NCBI GenBank assembly: GCA_019648995.1
Contig: BLXT01007728.1
Location: 1,453,185 to 1,481,615 of the forward strand
Length of the DNA: 28,431 nucleotides
Source of the DNA: Plakobranchus ocellatus
Lineage: Eukaryota > Mollusca > Gastropoda > Plakobranchidae
Direction of reading: 5' to 3'
Shown here piece by piece: positions 1-12,100 of this stretch. Each line of letters begins with the position of its first letter. The stretch's first letter is position 1. The notes beneath the pieces were generated by a model. It saw nothing but the letters and a program-made list of their open reading frames with translations, was not told where the DNA came from and did no database searches. The position numbers were made by a program, and so were the translations under genes.

Positions 1-27
1 TTTTTTTTGACTTTCCACCTTTTACAG

Positions 28-144
28 TCCACGCAGCCCACGCACTCAACTGTCTAAAGGGTACCAGATTCCCCTCCAACCTAAGTTGCAGGATCCTATG
101 CTTTCAGCTGCTGCTGCCACTGTTTCTGGCTACCCATACCAGCA
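28..144 (+). CDS. NPHP4: NPHP4 exon a (first visible exon; residues 1-38 plus split codon)
   Basis: The exon follows a TTTTACAG acceptor and ends before GTATGC. Base 28 completes a codon begun upstream, so the previous intron is phase 2. The peptide starts [15 protein letters not shown], which aligns with the SPRSPTQ-type segment in the Ser/Pro-rich linker of vertebrate NPHP4, and ends in an Ala-rich run before GYPYQQ. Read on without splicing, the frame meets a stop within about 30 bases, which supports the donor at 145. Homology is weak in this low-complexity part. The exact fit of the phase to the next exon is the main support. Confidence 0.8.
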
Positions 145-3100
145 GTATGCTTGCTACCCACACATTTTTTAAAACTTTGACTTCCCTGAACTTTGCTGTT
201 ATTCTTTTTGCACCAGATCTTAATCTTTCTGATATGAAAACCATTTCTTTTTTAACAGAAATATCGCAGATGCTGTGACTTTCAGTAAACATCTCATAAA
301 AAATGACAAAGTTTTCCCGCTCAAAATTTCTTCAAATTGAATACATTTTAAAACATTTTCACTATTAATATTGCAAACATTTTAGCTGTTCTTTTACATG
401 AAAATAGAAAAAATGCATGCAATAAAATAAAATTGCTGTTGGTGAGGTCCTAAGAAAATTAGCTAAGATGTAATAAAAACACCAAGAGTCATTTTAGATA
501 CATACACGTTTTTAAAGCAGTTTTTTTTTTAAAATCAGCTTCGTCTTTGTACCATTTGTTAAAGCTTTCATAATGTATTTTATTATAAATAAAATTTTTC
601 ATTTTTACTTTCTGTGTCTATTTTATAAACCTAAGTGCCCTACCAAAAAATTCCACACCATAAAAAAAAAAAGTCTATGACTATTGTTGATTAAAAAATG
701 ATTTTTTTTTGTGCCAACACCATATTTACAGATACTTAAAGATTAGCAATCATTCTTGCAGTTCAACAATTCAACTTTCTTTCGTAAAATACAAAACTGA
801 AAACATTTCATTTCAGTCAAAAGTACCAAAAGATGCCTCACAATGGATCACTCAGATATCCCGATACATATTTTTGCTGAGGATCATCTAATTTTGTGGC
901 TGCTCTTTACAAACTTAGTTTGAAAAACAACAACAAAGCAACATATCATTAAAGAAAAGTTCCACGTGCATTTCTCCTTTTTTTTTTTTTTTTATTTTTA
1001 AGGCTGCAGGTGTGCCTCTGTTTTATGTTTACTGAATGATGAATATCACTTGTTCTCCTTTTGAACTTCGCTTGGCTGTCAAAAATTTTCTCTTTTTTTC
1101 ACCCAGTAGCTTCATCATTATTTTTTCTTTTTTTTAAACTTCCTGTATGTATAATATTTATGATGCTGTTGTCCTGTAATCTAGTGGCAAAGCAAAACTG
1201 TCCCCAAATTTATATGAAACACAGATTTCTTGTGGCAAAACAGGTATGCTTGATAAAATTAAAGGGCCAGCATGAATACAAAGTGTGCTCAACTGATGTA
1301 AACTTTAATAGGAACATTTAATTGAAAAAAAAGAGAACTTTTTTTTCCTCCCAATTTTTTCAATGCCTTTGCTTCAACCATCATTTAAACCTGTCTCTTC
1401 TTCTTGTCTATGCCATGATTTCCAGTGCTGTTTTATTGTTCTTCTTACAAATTCCTGTACTAACAAGTCCTTTAGAAGCAATAATTTGTCTATGTTAATT
1501 TGAATTATGTTTTTAAAAAATGTGCATCACTTCTCATATCCATATTAATATTGATGTGTGCTAATTATTTCACTCCTAATATTAATGTGTGCTAATTTGT
1601 ACATTCCTATGATAAATATCAATTTTAATATTCCCTTGGCTTTTTTTCAGCATCACAATTTGTTATTTTGTGTGTATAAAAGACCTGGATTATTTCTTTT
1701 TGAATTTCTTTTTTTTTGGTTGTTGCTGAGCACAAAAATTATCTTTGCTTGAATTGGACAAATTGCACAACAGTCATTAATTCAAGTAAAAAATGTTAAG
1801 TGCTAATTGGTATTTTTTTTTCTTTAAAGACTTAAAATTTTATGCTATAAAGGATTTTTGCAGAAAATTTACATTTTTATTTTCCCAAGATTTTAATTTT
1901 CTGAAAGAAGAAGTCTGTTGTACCTTTAAAAGTTGTTACTCAAAGCCTTCATTTTATCCCAGAGTTTAAGTTGGGCTTGATTCTAACTTTAGAACCTGAA
2001 CAACAATATGTTTTATTTCATACATTTTAAAATGAATTTGTCTTTTTCAAAATATGTGCAACTCTGACTATTGCTTCCTGTCTAAAAAAATTGTATTTTC
2101 TCCTTATATTTCTTGAATATGAAAGACAAAATATTATTGGGTTCTATTATAATCCCTCTGAAATAATTTTTTTCTCTTAGCAAAAAAATTGTATTTATAT
2201 TGCTGTGAAAATATGTTGATTTGAAATCCTTTCCTGAAATATTAAGCAAAAAAATTAATAATACTGTCACATATGGTTGACTCAAGCCAACAGATTTTTT
2301 TTTTTACATTTCCCTTTCTAAATTCATTGGTTCTGAATATAATAATGGAGAATTAAGCAAATAGAAATGTCCTTAAGAATAATGTGATATATATGAATAC
2401 ATATTAAAAAAAATTCTATATACCTTACTATGCACTTTGAAAGTAATAATGATCTAGTCTTACAACATTCTCCTCCTCAACAGGCAAACAGCAGCTGCTG
2501 CCTCTGCTGCTGGTGTCCCTGCTCCAATGCCAAGCACAATGCCCTATGGTATGGCACAGCCTTATGGCTATCCCATGGCGCCAATGGGCATGGTACCTGC
2601 AGCCCCTCAACAGTTCATGCCAATGAGCAGTGTGCACCCAGGCATGTATGCTCCGCCCTCTGGGCTCATGCCCATAGACGTCATGCATGTGCAAGAGGTC
2701 AGTAGTAACTGAGTGAAGAGAACATTTACAGTGTCTGGTGGCAGGAAACGGGAAGAGCAGATATAGGGTTCAAAGTCCCACATGCACCAGCACATACTTT
2801 TGGCTAATGATTTTACGGTATTTAATGATCGGATTTTACACACAAAAAGCTCTTTTCATGCTGTTGCTTCATCTGCTCTAAATTTTAATGGAAATGCAAG
2901 CATTCAAATTCTGTCAGCAGTTTCCATTCATATTTTGAGCAAAGGAATCATTTGCATATTTCAGAGTGATATTGTTCTTCATCCCTTTATTCTTGATATT
3001 TAAAGCATACTTTTTTTATATTTGTTTCATTATCCATATTTGTTTCATTGCTGGCATTTCACTTCTTAGATGTAGGCTTTAATTATTTTCATTAATTTGG

Positions 3101-6100
3101 GTTTCTACTTTTCAGACTGCTGCCTCATCAGAACTAAAGGATTTACCCTACACACCTGTGCATGCCTTGGTTCTAGCTCAGGGACCAGGTACTAAAGGGT
3201 AAGATCATTGAAATTTTATGTTTCATACAGTGTGCCAACAGTACACTACTTGTTTTCTGTCAACTATGACAAAGAAAAGAATGGAACATTTTTTTTTCAT
3301 TTTGTTGTCCTCAATATGTTGTTAGTTTATTAGGAGTGCATTTCAATTGAGTGAGCAAGAGTAAACATTTTAAAAAATTAACTAGCCGGCTTGTTTGTAA
3401 AAAAATAATTTATATATAAAAAAAAGAAACGGATATCTGTGCTCATACTCAACCTAGTTCACTTTGATTTATTATCTCTTTAAGTGCATTAAATGAAATT
3501 ATGTTAAGTATAATTTTGCCGCATGTTTATCCCCTGCCAGAGGTCGTGGCTTGTCCCGTGCAGCCTATGCTCGTCTATATTCAGCTGGATTTTCTCCATT
3601 AAGGGATCGTAATGGTGAACCACCTGAAGAGCAAGTAGACCCTCTTCAGGCCAATGAAGTGATCTTTCAGTTCCTGGCTTACTCAAAGTCAGTGTCTATT
3701 TTTTTGTTTTATGTAGAGCGTTTATTAGTGAGAAATTATATTAAAAAAACAAATCAGAGTAAGGAAACTTCATAATAGGAAATTCTTTTCATAAGTGCAA
3801 GTCGAGATTATCTAAAATGAATGTTTTGTGTGATCTTCAAAAGAAGTTCGGTTTAGCTTCTAAAATGTATTTGGCATCATTTATAAAATTTGTCAAGCTA
3901 TACCTGTCTTTAACATCGTCTTCCTGAGACAAAAAGGTTGCATATAAAGAGCTCAAGTCAATGTAATGGCAGTGGCTCGATGTAGTTGTTATCAACTGGT
4001 TCCTTACAGACTGGATGCAGGGATTGTGTGACTCATGTTGATCTTAATAAAAGTTATCAAGTTCTGGACTTGTAGATATTTATATTGTAGAAGTACTGTT
4101 AATGTTAAGATAAGCCTTTAATGCATTGCAAATTTATGTGAGCTTGACGGATGGAAACATTCTCTTGATATTTGATTTTACACTCCAACAAAAGATGTCT
4201 ACACAGATTTCTGAATTGAATTGATATCAACTGGAGCATTAAAATAGTGATATTATTTATTGAGATGTCTTTCTTACAAGTAATGCACTCTTTCCTCTCC
4301 ACCAGAGAGCCTGTGGGAGGAGGAACCAGCTTTGTGGAAGACCAGACACAAGCTTCTACTGTTTACTTTACATTCCAGTTCTACAGATTCCCTCAAGTCA
4401 CAACAGAACGGTAATCATAAGGAAAATAAAGGAACAGATTAGCAAACTCAATTATTACATATTTATAGTGGAAAGAGATTATTGAACTATCATAAATCTG
4501 ATTTTAATTTCAGAGGGAAAGTAATATTTTAAAAAAAAAGGGCTCACAAATTCACAGCGGTAAGGAAAAAAATCTTTTGATGATACTTGCTCTAATGTTT
4601 TCATTGAGAATTTTTCTGACCCCATAAAATAGTCATCAATGTAATTTCACCCTCTCTAATTTCACTTGATGCAACTGCCATCAAATTGAGAGCAAAATAT
4701 ACGCTTTTTGAAAATTTCAATGCGCTGGCAAAACATTCACCATTTATTTTACAATGAATTTGACTCACAAGAGATGCCCAGCCCCTTTAGATTTTATGCT
4801 CATACAAAATATGGTTTGATAAAAAATTATATGACAAATATACTGTATACTTAAAATTTATACAAATTAATACAAAAGAATTGAGGTTAAATTTTGGAGA
4901 AAAAATACTTACAGATTTTGCACTTTTTAAACCTTGTTGCTATGAACAGAAATGTGTCCTGAGACCAATTCTAATGTAGTGGATGCTTCACATAACTTTT
5001 TTGAGAGAACAAAAAAAGGAAATTCAACCTTGTTTTTCTCTCTCAATAATGCTTGTTTTTACAGATAAAATTTTTGGCATGGAATCAAAATAATTGTTTC
5101 CAGTCCCTACTTATTAAAAAGCTCACAGAATACTTTTTCAGGCTATATCAGTAGTTTGAAATGTGCAAAATATGATCGCAAAACACATGGATTGATCTGT
5201 AAGCCTTATCTCCTTTTTTCATGCCCATTCACAATCACAGAGACCATTATAAACAATATAGCATATTCTATCATTGTCAGAATGCTGTTAGCCAAAGCCC
5301 AAAGTGACTTGTCCAACAACCCACAGGCTATGCCATTTATTCTGCAACGTCTCAACCCTGATGGCTCTATCATGGATTGTCCCCCTGGTCTTGAGGTACA
5401 TATAGTGTTGATATTTGTTTTTATTTTCAAAGCAAAACAGTCAAGCACAACCCTCCAAGAAACTAATGAAGAATTTGGATGATCTTAAGAGCTCCAGGAT
5501 GGATGACTAAAATGAAGTAATTGAATGGATAAATACATCAATCAACTTCAACTTAATCACAGTTCAATGCAGGGTGATACATTAACATCCCTGTCTTCTT
5601 CTTTAGGTGCCTTGTCTGAAACAGACATTGGGGATCATGTTCCTCCACAAAAATCTATTCTCCATCAACCCTCCAAAACTTTGTTGCTACCCTCACCTAT
5701 TGCCCATAACTTAAGACTTTCAGTAACAGTTATTATCTGTCTATTTATATTGCTTTTGCCTTCAATCTTTTCAGTGGTTACTAAGTGTTCTAAACTCTTG
5801 TGTTGGCTAAAATGTCCAAAATTGGAATTGCCTTCATCTTATGGTTTTAATTAGGGATTGCTCAAGATTAGCGTAAAGACATTAATATGTGTAGCGGTCT
5901 GATGTATGAGTCGAGTTGCGAGTTTATATCACTGAAAACTCAGAGTAAAAAAAGTAAAAATCCTCAATGCTTTATGTACAAAAAGTCTTTTGCATGTCTA
6001 TAGAAAGTTTTTCACATAGAGAGATGAGTAGTTTTCACCCATTTAGTTAATGATTTTCATTTAAAGTCAATTATGCAAAACTGCAACTCGACTCATTTTG

Positions 6101-9100
6101 TCAGACTGCTACACATATGTAAATTGTTTACGCATTTCTCTGTGTTTTTTCTGTTTGTCATAGCTTGTTAAGTGAAATTGATGGTATATACATATTTTTA
6201 ACATAACTAATACAACTGATATTTTGTATGTAAAATACAAAATGCAATGCTTTATCTTAAAGTCTATGCTCCTCCTCTAAGGATTAAATTTGTTTTTTTC
6301 TTTCATATTTCAAGTGCCCTTAACAAATCATCAGAGAAAATACAAGCTTTGATCAATAACTGATACCTATTGGTTAATTATAATGCATAAAACAGCTAGA
6401 AGCACATTCAACATATGGGTACCATGATATATTTTTAAAGTAAATCACGGTTTAGAAAGAACCATTTTGCTTAAGCTGGAATAATGTGTCACTATATTTT
6501 TTTTTGGAGTCCCTTTATGCAAGCAGGCTTGCTTATAAATAAGATTGCAAAAGTTTCAAATCATTGCTTCTCTCAGAATAAAAATGCTGAAAGCTTTAAT
6601 AAAAAACCTTATCTCTTTCAGGTGAAATACCCAATTGACCCCACATACCTGAAGCCAGGAGAAGTTAGTCTGTTCTGGGAGCACTTAGCACGACAGACAA
6701 TGCATATTGACGTATGGGATGGAGACTCTTTGCTTCTTATTGGCTCTTGCTCAGTGGAGCTCAAGGTAAGACAAAATCGGGAGGTTCTGCTATGTCTTAC
6801 TTTTAGTGCTTTCCATAAAACACCATTGCCATTAGTACGTAAACAAGGACATGAAACAATGTTGAAGATGAAATAAACCTAAACTGAACTTACATAGTAA
6901 AGAGAAGTACAGTAGAACTTAGTAATAAGGACAACTTTTGTTGTTATAACAAAGGTTGTCAATATTCCTGGAAAAGGGAATAAAGAAGAGTTTTTAATTT
7001 GACTGGATAATATATGAGCGCTGGCAACGCCAATCATTTTCATGGTTACCTCCCCTGCAATTAGTGAGGTGTATTGAGATCAGAGATACGCATAATAATA
7101 ATCATTTCCCTTTTATGTATTGGTGCAGTTAAAGTAAAGAATGTCTAATGTAGATCAAGTTATTGACAGGGATGGGAAAGGGGAAGAGAATAATGAGTGC
7201 ACTCAGTCTAGCTACTAAAATGATGCTCTTCTTTCCTCCCTCCCTCCTACCCTCCTTTTCTCAATCTAGCCCGTAGATTTAGGCCTAGTGATTTTCCATC
7301 CTCTTGTTACTCAACTTTCTTCCCCTGCTTGACACATTGATGGCCATCCTGATTCCAAGTGTTCAATACCTTTCCCCTCCCACACCCCAATCCTAATTGG
7401 CATCGCTTTCTCACAAGATTGGGTGGGTTCGGGAAGATCTCTGCTGTATGATCGTGATTCCTTACACAAAGCATATGCCACTCATGGTTCTCTAGCACAC
7501 ATGCTGAGTGATCATAGGCTAGGCTTAAAAGATTGGGTTGATCAGACCTGAGCATCTGAACTGGTAATGTGCAGGGGGCTGTGAGGGAGGGGGAAAGGGG
7601 CGCAGCAGGATATTTGGCATCGTTAACTTTGATACCTTACTATAGTCATATCAGACAGTGAAACACTATTTTACAAACCCTGCTACAAGGTAGAAGTGAA
7701 AGGGAGCTGTGATTGAAACAACCCAGCCACCATTCATTCTTCCTAATAGAGAGGCATTTGTGGCACAGTAGGTAACAAACCCATGAACCCTCAGGAACCT
7801 ACAGGAACCCCACTGTTGCAGGTTCAAACCCCACCACCAGCACCCTAGCCTGATGGGGGACTTGAAACTTGAGATCACCCTTTTATTGTCAGGCTATACA
7901 CAAAAAACCAAAACTTGTTTTAATAGGGGATTTATTTCCCTGACAAAGTTTTTTTTAGAATTTTAATATTTTTGAATTCCAGTACTTATTCCGAGGTGGG
8001 AATGAGGCAGTTCAGACAACTTTTGAGCTGGATGTGGTCACTTCAGAGTACCAAGAAGATTCTGGGGCCCTAACAGGTGATGTGACTCGAGGGGGAAGCA
8101 TTCATCCAGTAGGTGTAAACTGCATCAACCGTGGTCGGCTCCATTTCCGACTAGCCAACATTGGCTACCCAGTCAGCAAGCGAAAGCAAGGTAAATTCAT
8201 AAACTGGCTGTAAAAAAACATGCATAAACAAAATTTGAACTACTTGATCATTTTATGTATCCACACTTTTCCCTTTTTATTTTTGAGATTCATTGAAAAA
8301 AAAAAAAAAGAGATGCTTTAATAGTAAAAACATTGCATTTTATATGAAGGTGTTGAAAGAGTATGAAAAAAGTATCTTTTACTAGTATAGGATAATGACA
8401 ATTGTTAAAGCTTGTTTAGATTATCAGAGCAGTATATCTACTCACCCTGTGTTTGAGACAAACTCACACTCATGCAGGGGGATAACAAGTATTGGCAGAG
8501 TTGGTAAAAGCCTAAAAAGATTAAAAAAAAAAAATTTATTTAATTTTTTTTTTTCAGAGCTTATGCAAGTTCCTAGTAAAACGCAGGTTGTGGTCTCCCA
8601 AACTGCTGGAAATTCAGCATATAAAGGAGGCAGCCTCACAACAGTGATACCACCCAGCGGTAAGACAAAATATTTCCAGCATTAGACAGAGTTTTTGAAC
8701 ATCATGAGTATGTGGGGGGCTGTATTTTAGATAGATTAAAAGCTGTCCTGCCGTTGCATACATGCATATAAATGGACCCAACCTTTGGATATTGAAGAAT
8801 GAACAAAACTGATTTGAAAAGTTATTTTTTTTAGCAGTTTAAAGTGCATTGGTTATAGCAATAGTGTAAAATAGTGGAGCATACAGCCAATATTACTTTA
8901 CAAACGTTAGCTTTAGAAAGGTATCTGATGGCTATGATTTAAAGTATCTTTCAGCAAATGGCAATGTTTGACTTTTGGGGGCAAATCAAAAAGAAAATGT
9001 GGAATGTCAATCAGCATTTTCAGGGACCTGCATAATAAGGTTTTAATATTTGTTTCTGCTTCTATGTTTTTAATAACACAATGCATCGAAGACAAATTTA

Positions 9101-12100
9101 TGCATGGTGTCGGATCACTGTCTGACATTATTCCAGCTTTGCCTGTTATAATCACATCAAATAGTGACAAACACTTTTTGAATCTGCTGACATTTATCTA
9201 GCACCTGGTGGTATTTCATATTTATGAGAAAAGCATTTAAAAATCACCTCAGTTACCGTTTTTATCGTATGATATATTAAGGTTGCATCCTATTCATATT
9301 TTCTGGAAAGTTACAACAAATGTTATTGTTAGGGCTATCTTTATTGTATCTCATCTGGTCATTTTCAAAAGATATTGTAGACCTCATAATTTAAGTTTTT
9401 TTTTTTTTCAAGATGTCATGGTTTTAGCTCATTTTATACTTTTATGAATTCATTATTGCTAATGGAAAATTTCAATTCTAAAGGTTAGCCAGCGCTTTTT
9501 GATCTGAAGACTTTATATAAATATTATGCTTTTACTTCAGGCACAAAGAAAGTCCGCATTGCTCGAGCTAAGCACCTGGCTGAAAACAGTGAGGTAGCAT
9601 CTCTGCTCTTCTCTGAACAAAAGAGACTTGAATCTCTCAAGCTTGGTGAAGACAGAGGCGATGATGATGAGGAACTGTTGCCTAAGGAGGGAGAGGCAGA
9701 GGCTCACCGCAAGCTGGCACGCCTAAAGGCTGTTCAGGCCAAGCAAGCAGGGGAGGAGGACAACAAAGCACTAACAATCATTGTAAAAATAATAGACCTC
9801 ATGCTTCATGCTGTTAAATTTTTTTTGTGTCTGTTGCTTTTTAACATGAAATTTTATGTACTCACAGAGACCACTCCTTGTAAGTCATATGTTGGAAATT
9901 ACATTTTTGAGTTAAAGGCAGTCAAAGTAATGTTTTTCTTCTGAACAACACTTTTTGCAAAAATACAAAATTTTACAATCTCAACAGAGAATTGAGCTAA
10001 CTCTCTGCAATTTGAAAGCTGCAGAGAGGTATTTTGTAATCCAAGTTAACAGTGTGATATTTCTGATGATCGGCTCTTTTGGACTTGCTGCTGGACATAT
10101 CATGCTCTTATTTTCAAAAACACATTTTGTGAGAAAGATTTAAAAAAGCTCTACAGTGCCGTCTTAATGCATGCTCAAACTGAAAGCATGGTCTTAAGGT
10201 CTGATGAATATTTTATAGCCTTAAATACCCTCTGAATGTATCGTAAAGCACATGTTCAGAGTGCCAGTACTTTAATATGCTGACCAAAAAATCATCATCA
10301 CCCCAAAGTTGAAGTTGGAGTGTCATTCCAATTGCCTGTATAAAATCATGCATTAAACAGAAACTACTGTACCAGTATTAATCTAACAAAGTCAGTGCTA
10401 GTTTCTGCATTTGAGTTTCAAAATAATGAATTGCATCTCACAAATCACACCAGGCAGGCTTAAGTTGACTAATTAAGCCACATTTTGGGCGCCAAATTCT
10501 TTTGTGCTTATTGAATGCAGAACTACGTTTGGTTTATGGATAATGCCTAATAATTAAAGCATCTTATATGTTTAGAAGGGAAGTTTTTGAATTTCAAAAT
10601 CTCTTTACACTAAAACACACAGGGCTACAGATCTGAAAAGACGGAGAGAACCCGAGATTTTAAGACCATGGATATCTACCGCAACCAGACAAAACGTGAT
10701 GGGATCATAAACATGCTGAACACTTCCATCACCACCGACCACACAATCTTCCCATCCTTTGGCACAGCTGAGTTCTTTGAATTTGTAGTGAAGAATCCAT
10801 TCAACCATGAAGAAACAGTCACGATAGAGATTAATGATCCTGATATGCAGTATGTCTGTTCCTAACTCCAATTTGTGTTTTATGTCGCCTAAGTTTCTCA
10901 CGAAAATTGTAGTTCCTTGAGCTATAGAAACATATAAACTTCATAATTGAAGAGAATTTCCTCAAGTTGTTTTGTGTGATTTTCTTTTCCTTGCAATCAT
11001 CAACTTATGAAGCTTGATATTGAGCCCAGAACCAACAAATTCAGAACCATTTCAAAGTAAATATAAGATTCCATTGAACCTTTTTGTAACTAGTTTTAAT
11101 TAGTTTTTGATCAAACATGATTATTCATCTGATTTCTTGTTTTGCTTCCACCATTGTAAAAAAGTTTGATTTTTTATTGAATTCTTCATTATTTTTGCAA
11201 CCAAAGCTTTTTTCTTGTTTTAGTAATTTCAATTACTATACCTGTTGAAAATGAAAGGAAAGCTAGAATGAAGTTAGAAAAACCCTGAAATCAATATGAG
11301 AACATACTTATTTTTTTTCTTCTAAACTTAGTGCATTTTATGTGCACATAAATCTTATGTACAAAACACACTTGTCATGTCATTCTCAGCCTTGTTACTG
11401 ACGCTCGAGAGTGGCGTCACTACAAACAGCTTTGCCGCTTGACAACACCCTTGGAAGAAAACATGTTTACCTCAGCAAGCAACAACAAGAATAAACCACA
11501 GGTTTTCCTCAGGCCAAAAGAGACAGTCAACATTCCCCTGAAGTATCAGAGCTTTAAGGCTGACCACTCTGTGCAGCCCCAGGTATGTGAGGTCTCTAGT
11601 TTGGTTAGAAACAGAAAGACTCAAGAGGAAATAAAAGCATCAGCTACTCTTTCTTTCTCAAATTGTCAATGACTTTTGAAAAGACAGTTCGGTATTTTTT
11701 CTTATCTTCTTAAGAACAAAATTTGGTCTTGTTCTGAAAATTATAATTTGAAGATGAGTAAGAGCAATTTCATTTTCTTCATTTTAAAAACATGTCTTAA
11801 AAAAAATCACTGAAGTAATAATCTCAAAGAATATTATGGACATTGATGACAGTCTTTGATAAAAATAGCCAATCTTAGTTGTTTTAAGACCTTTTTTAAT
11901 ACATGGAGCTAGACAAATTTGCCTGTTACCATTTAATACAGAGTGGTCAAATAGAGGAATAAAAATTGAAAAAAAAAGTTTTTGTCATGTTTATGCTGCC
12001 AGCTTGGAATTATTTGATTCACACAAATATAAATTCCAAAATGCACCCAGTCCTTCAATTTTACTTTGATATATCAATAAAATAAGCCTTTCATAAAGTT

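Larger units (their letters stand above)
2698..5280 (+). other. NPHP4 introns 2-5, no further features
   Basis: Introns 2698-3115, 3199-3540, 3688-4305 and 4411-5280 lie between the coding exons in this span. All are A+T-rich and start with GT and end with AG. I saw no RNA gene, no element with terminal repeats and no additional exon that keeps phase in any of them. Confidence 0.55.
6766..7982 (+). other. NPHP4 intron 7, carrying a hairpin and a SINE-like element
   Basis: This 1217-bp intron holds a near-perfect 31-nt hairpin at 6930-6960 and a tRNA-derived SINE-like element near 7750-7910, both listed separately. The segment 7220-7600 is pyrimidine-rich with C/T stretches but has no feature I can name. 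Confidence 0.6.
8191..11389 (+). other. NPHP4 introns 8-11, no further features
   Basis: Introns 8191-8557, 8660-9540, 9783-10622 and 10850-11389 separate the exons in this span. They are A+T-rich with long A or T runs (for example 8297-8309 and 8526-8554). Open frames at 8968-9201 and 9955-10143 have no recognisable similarity. I saw no element or RNA gene. Confidence 0.55.

Noticed and set aside
2428..2705. Open frames on both strands and in a second plus frame over NPHP4 exon b
   Set aside because: They overlap the spliced exon in other frames and owe their openness to the repetitive codons of the real frame.
5525..5854. 109-codon open frame in NPHP4 intron 6
   Set aside because: It has no phase-compatible splice sites, no similarity to NPHP4 and no recognisable domain. 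It contains a hydrophobic stretch, but base composition is enough to explain that.
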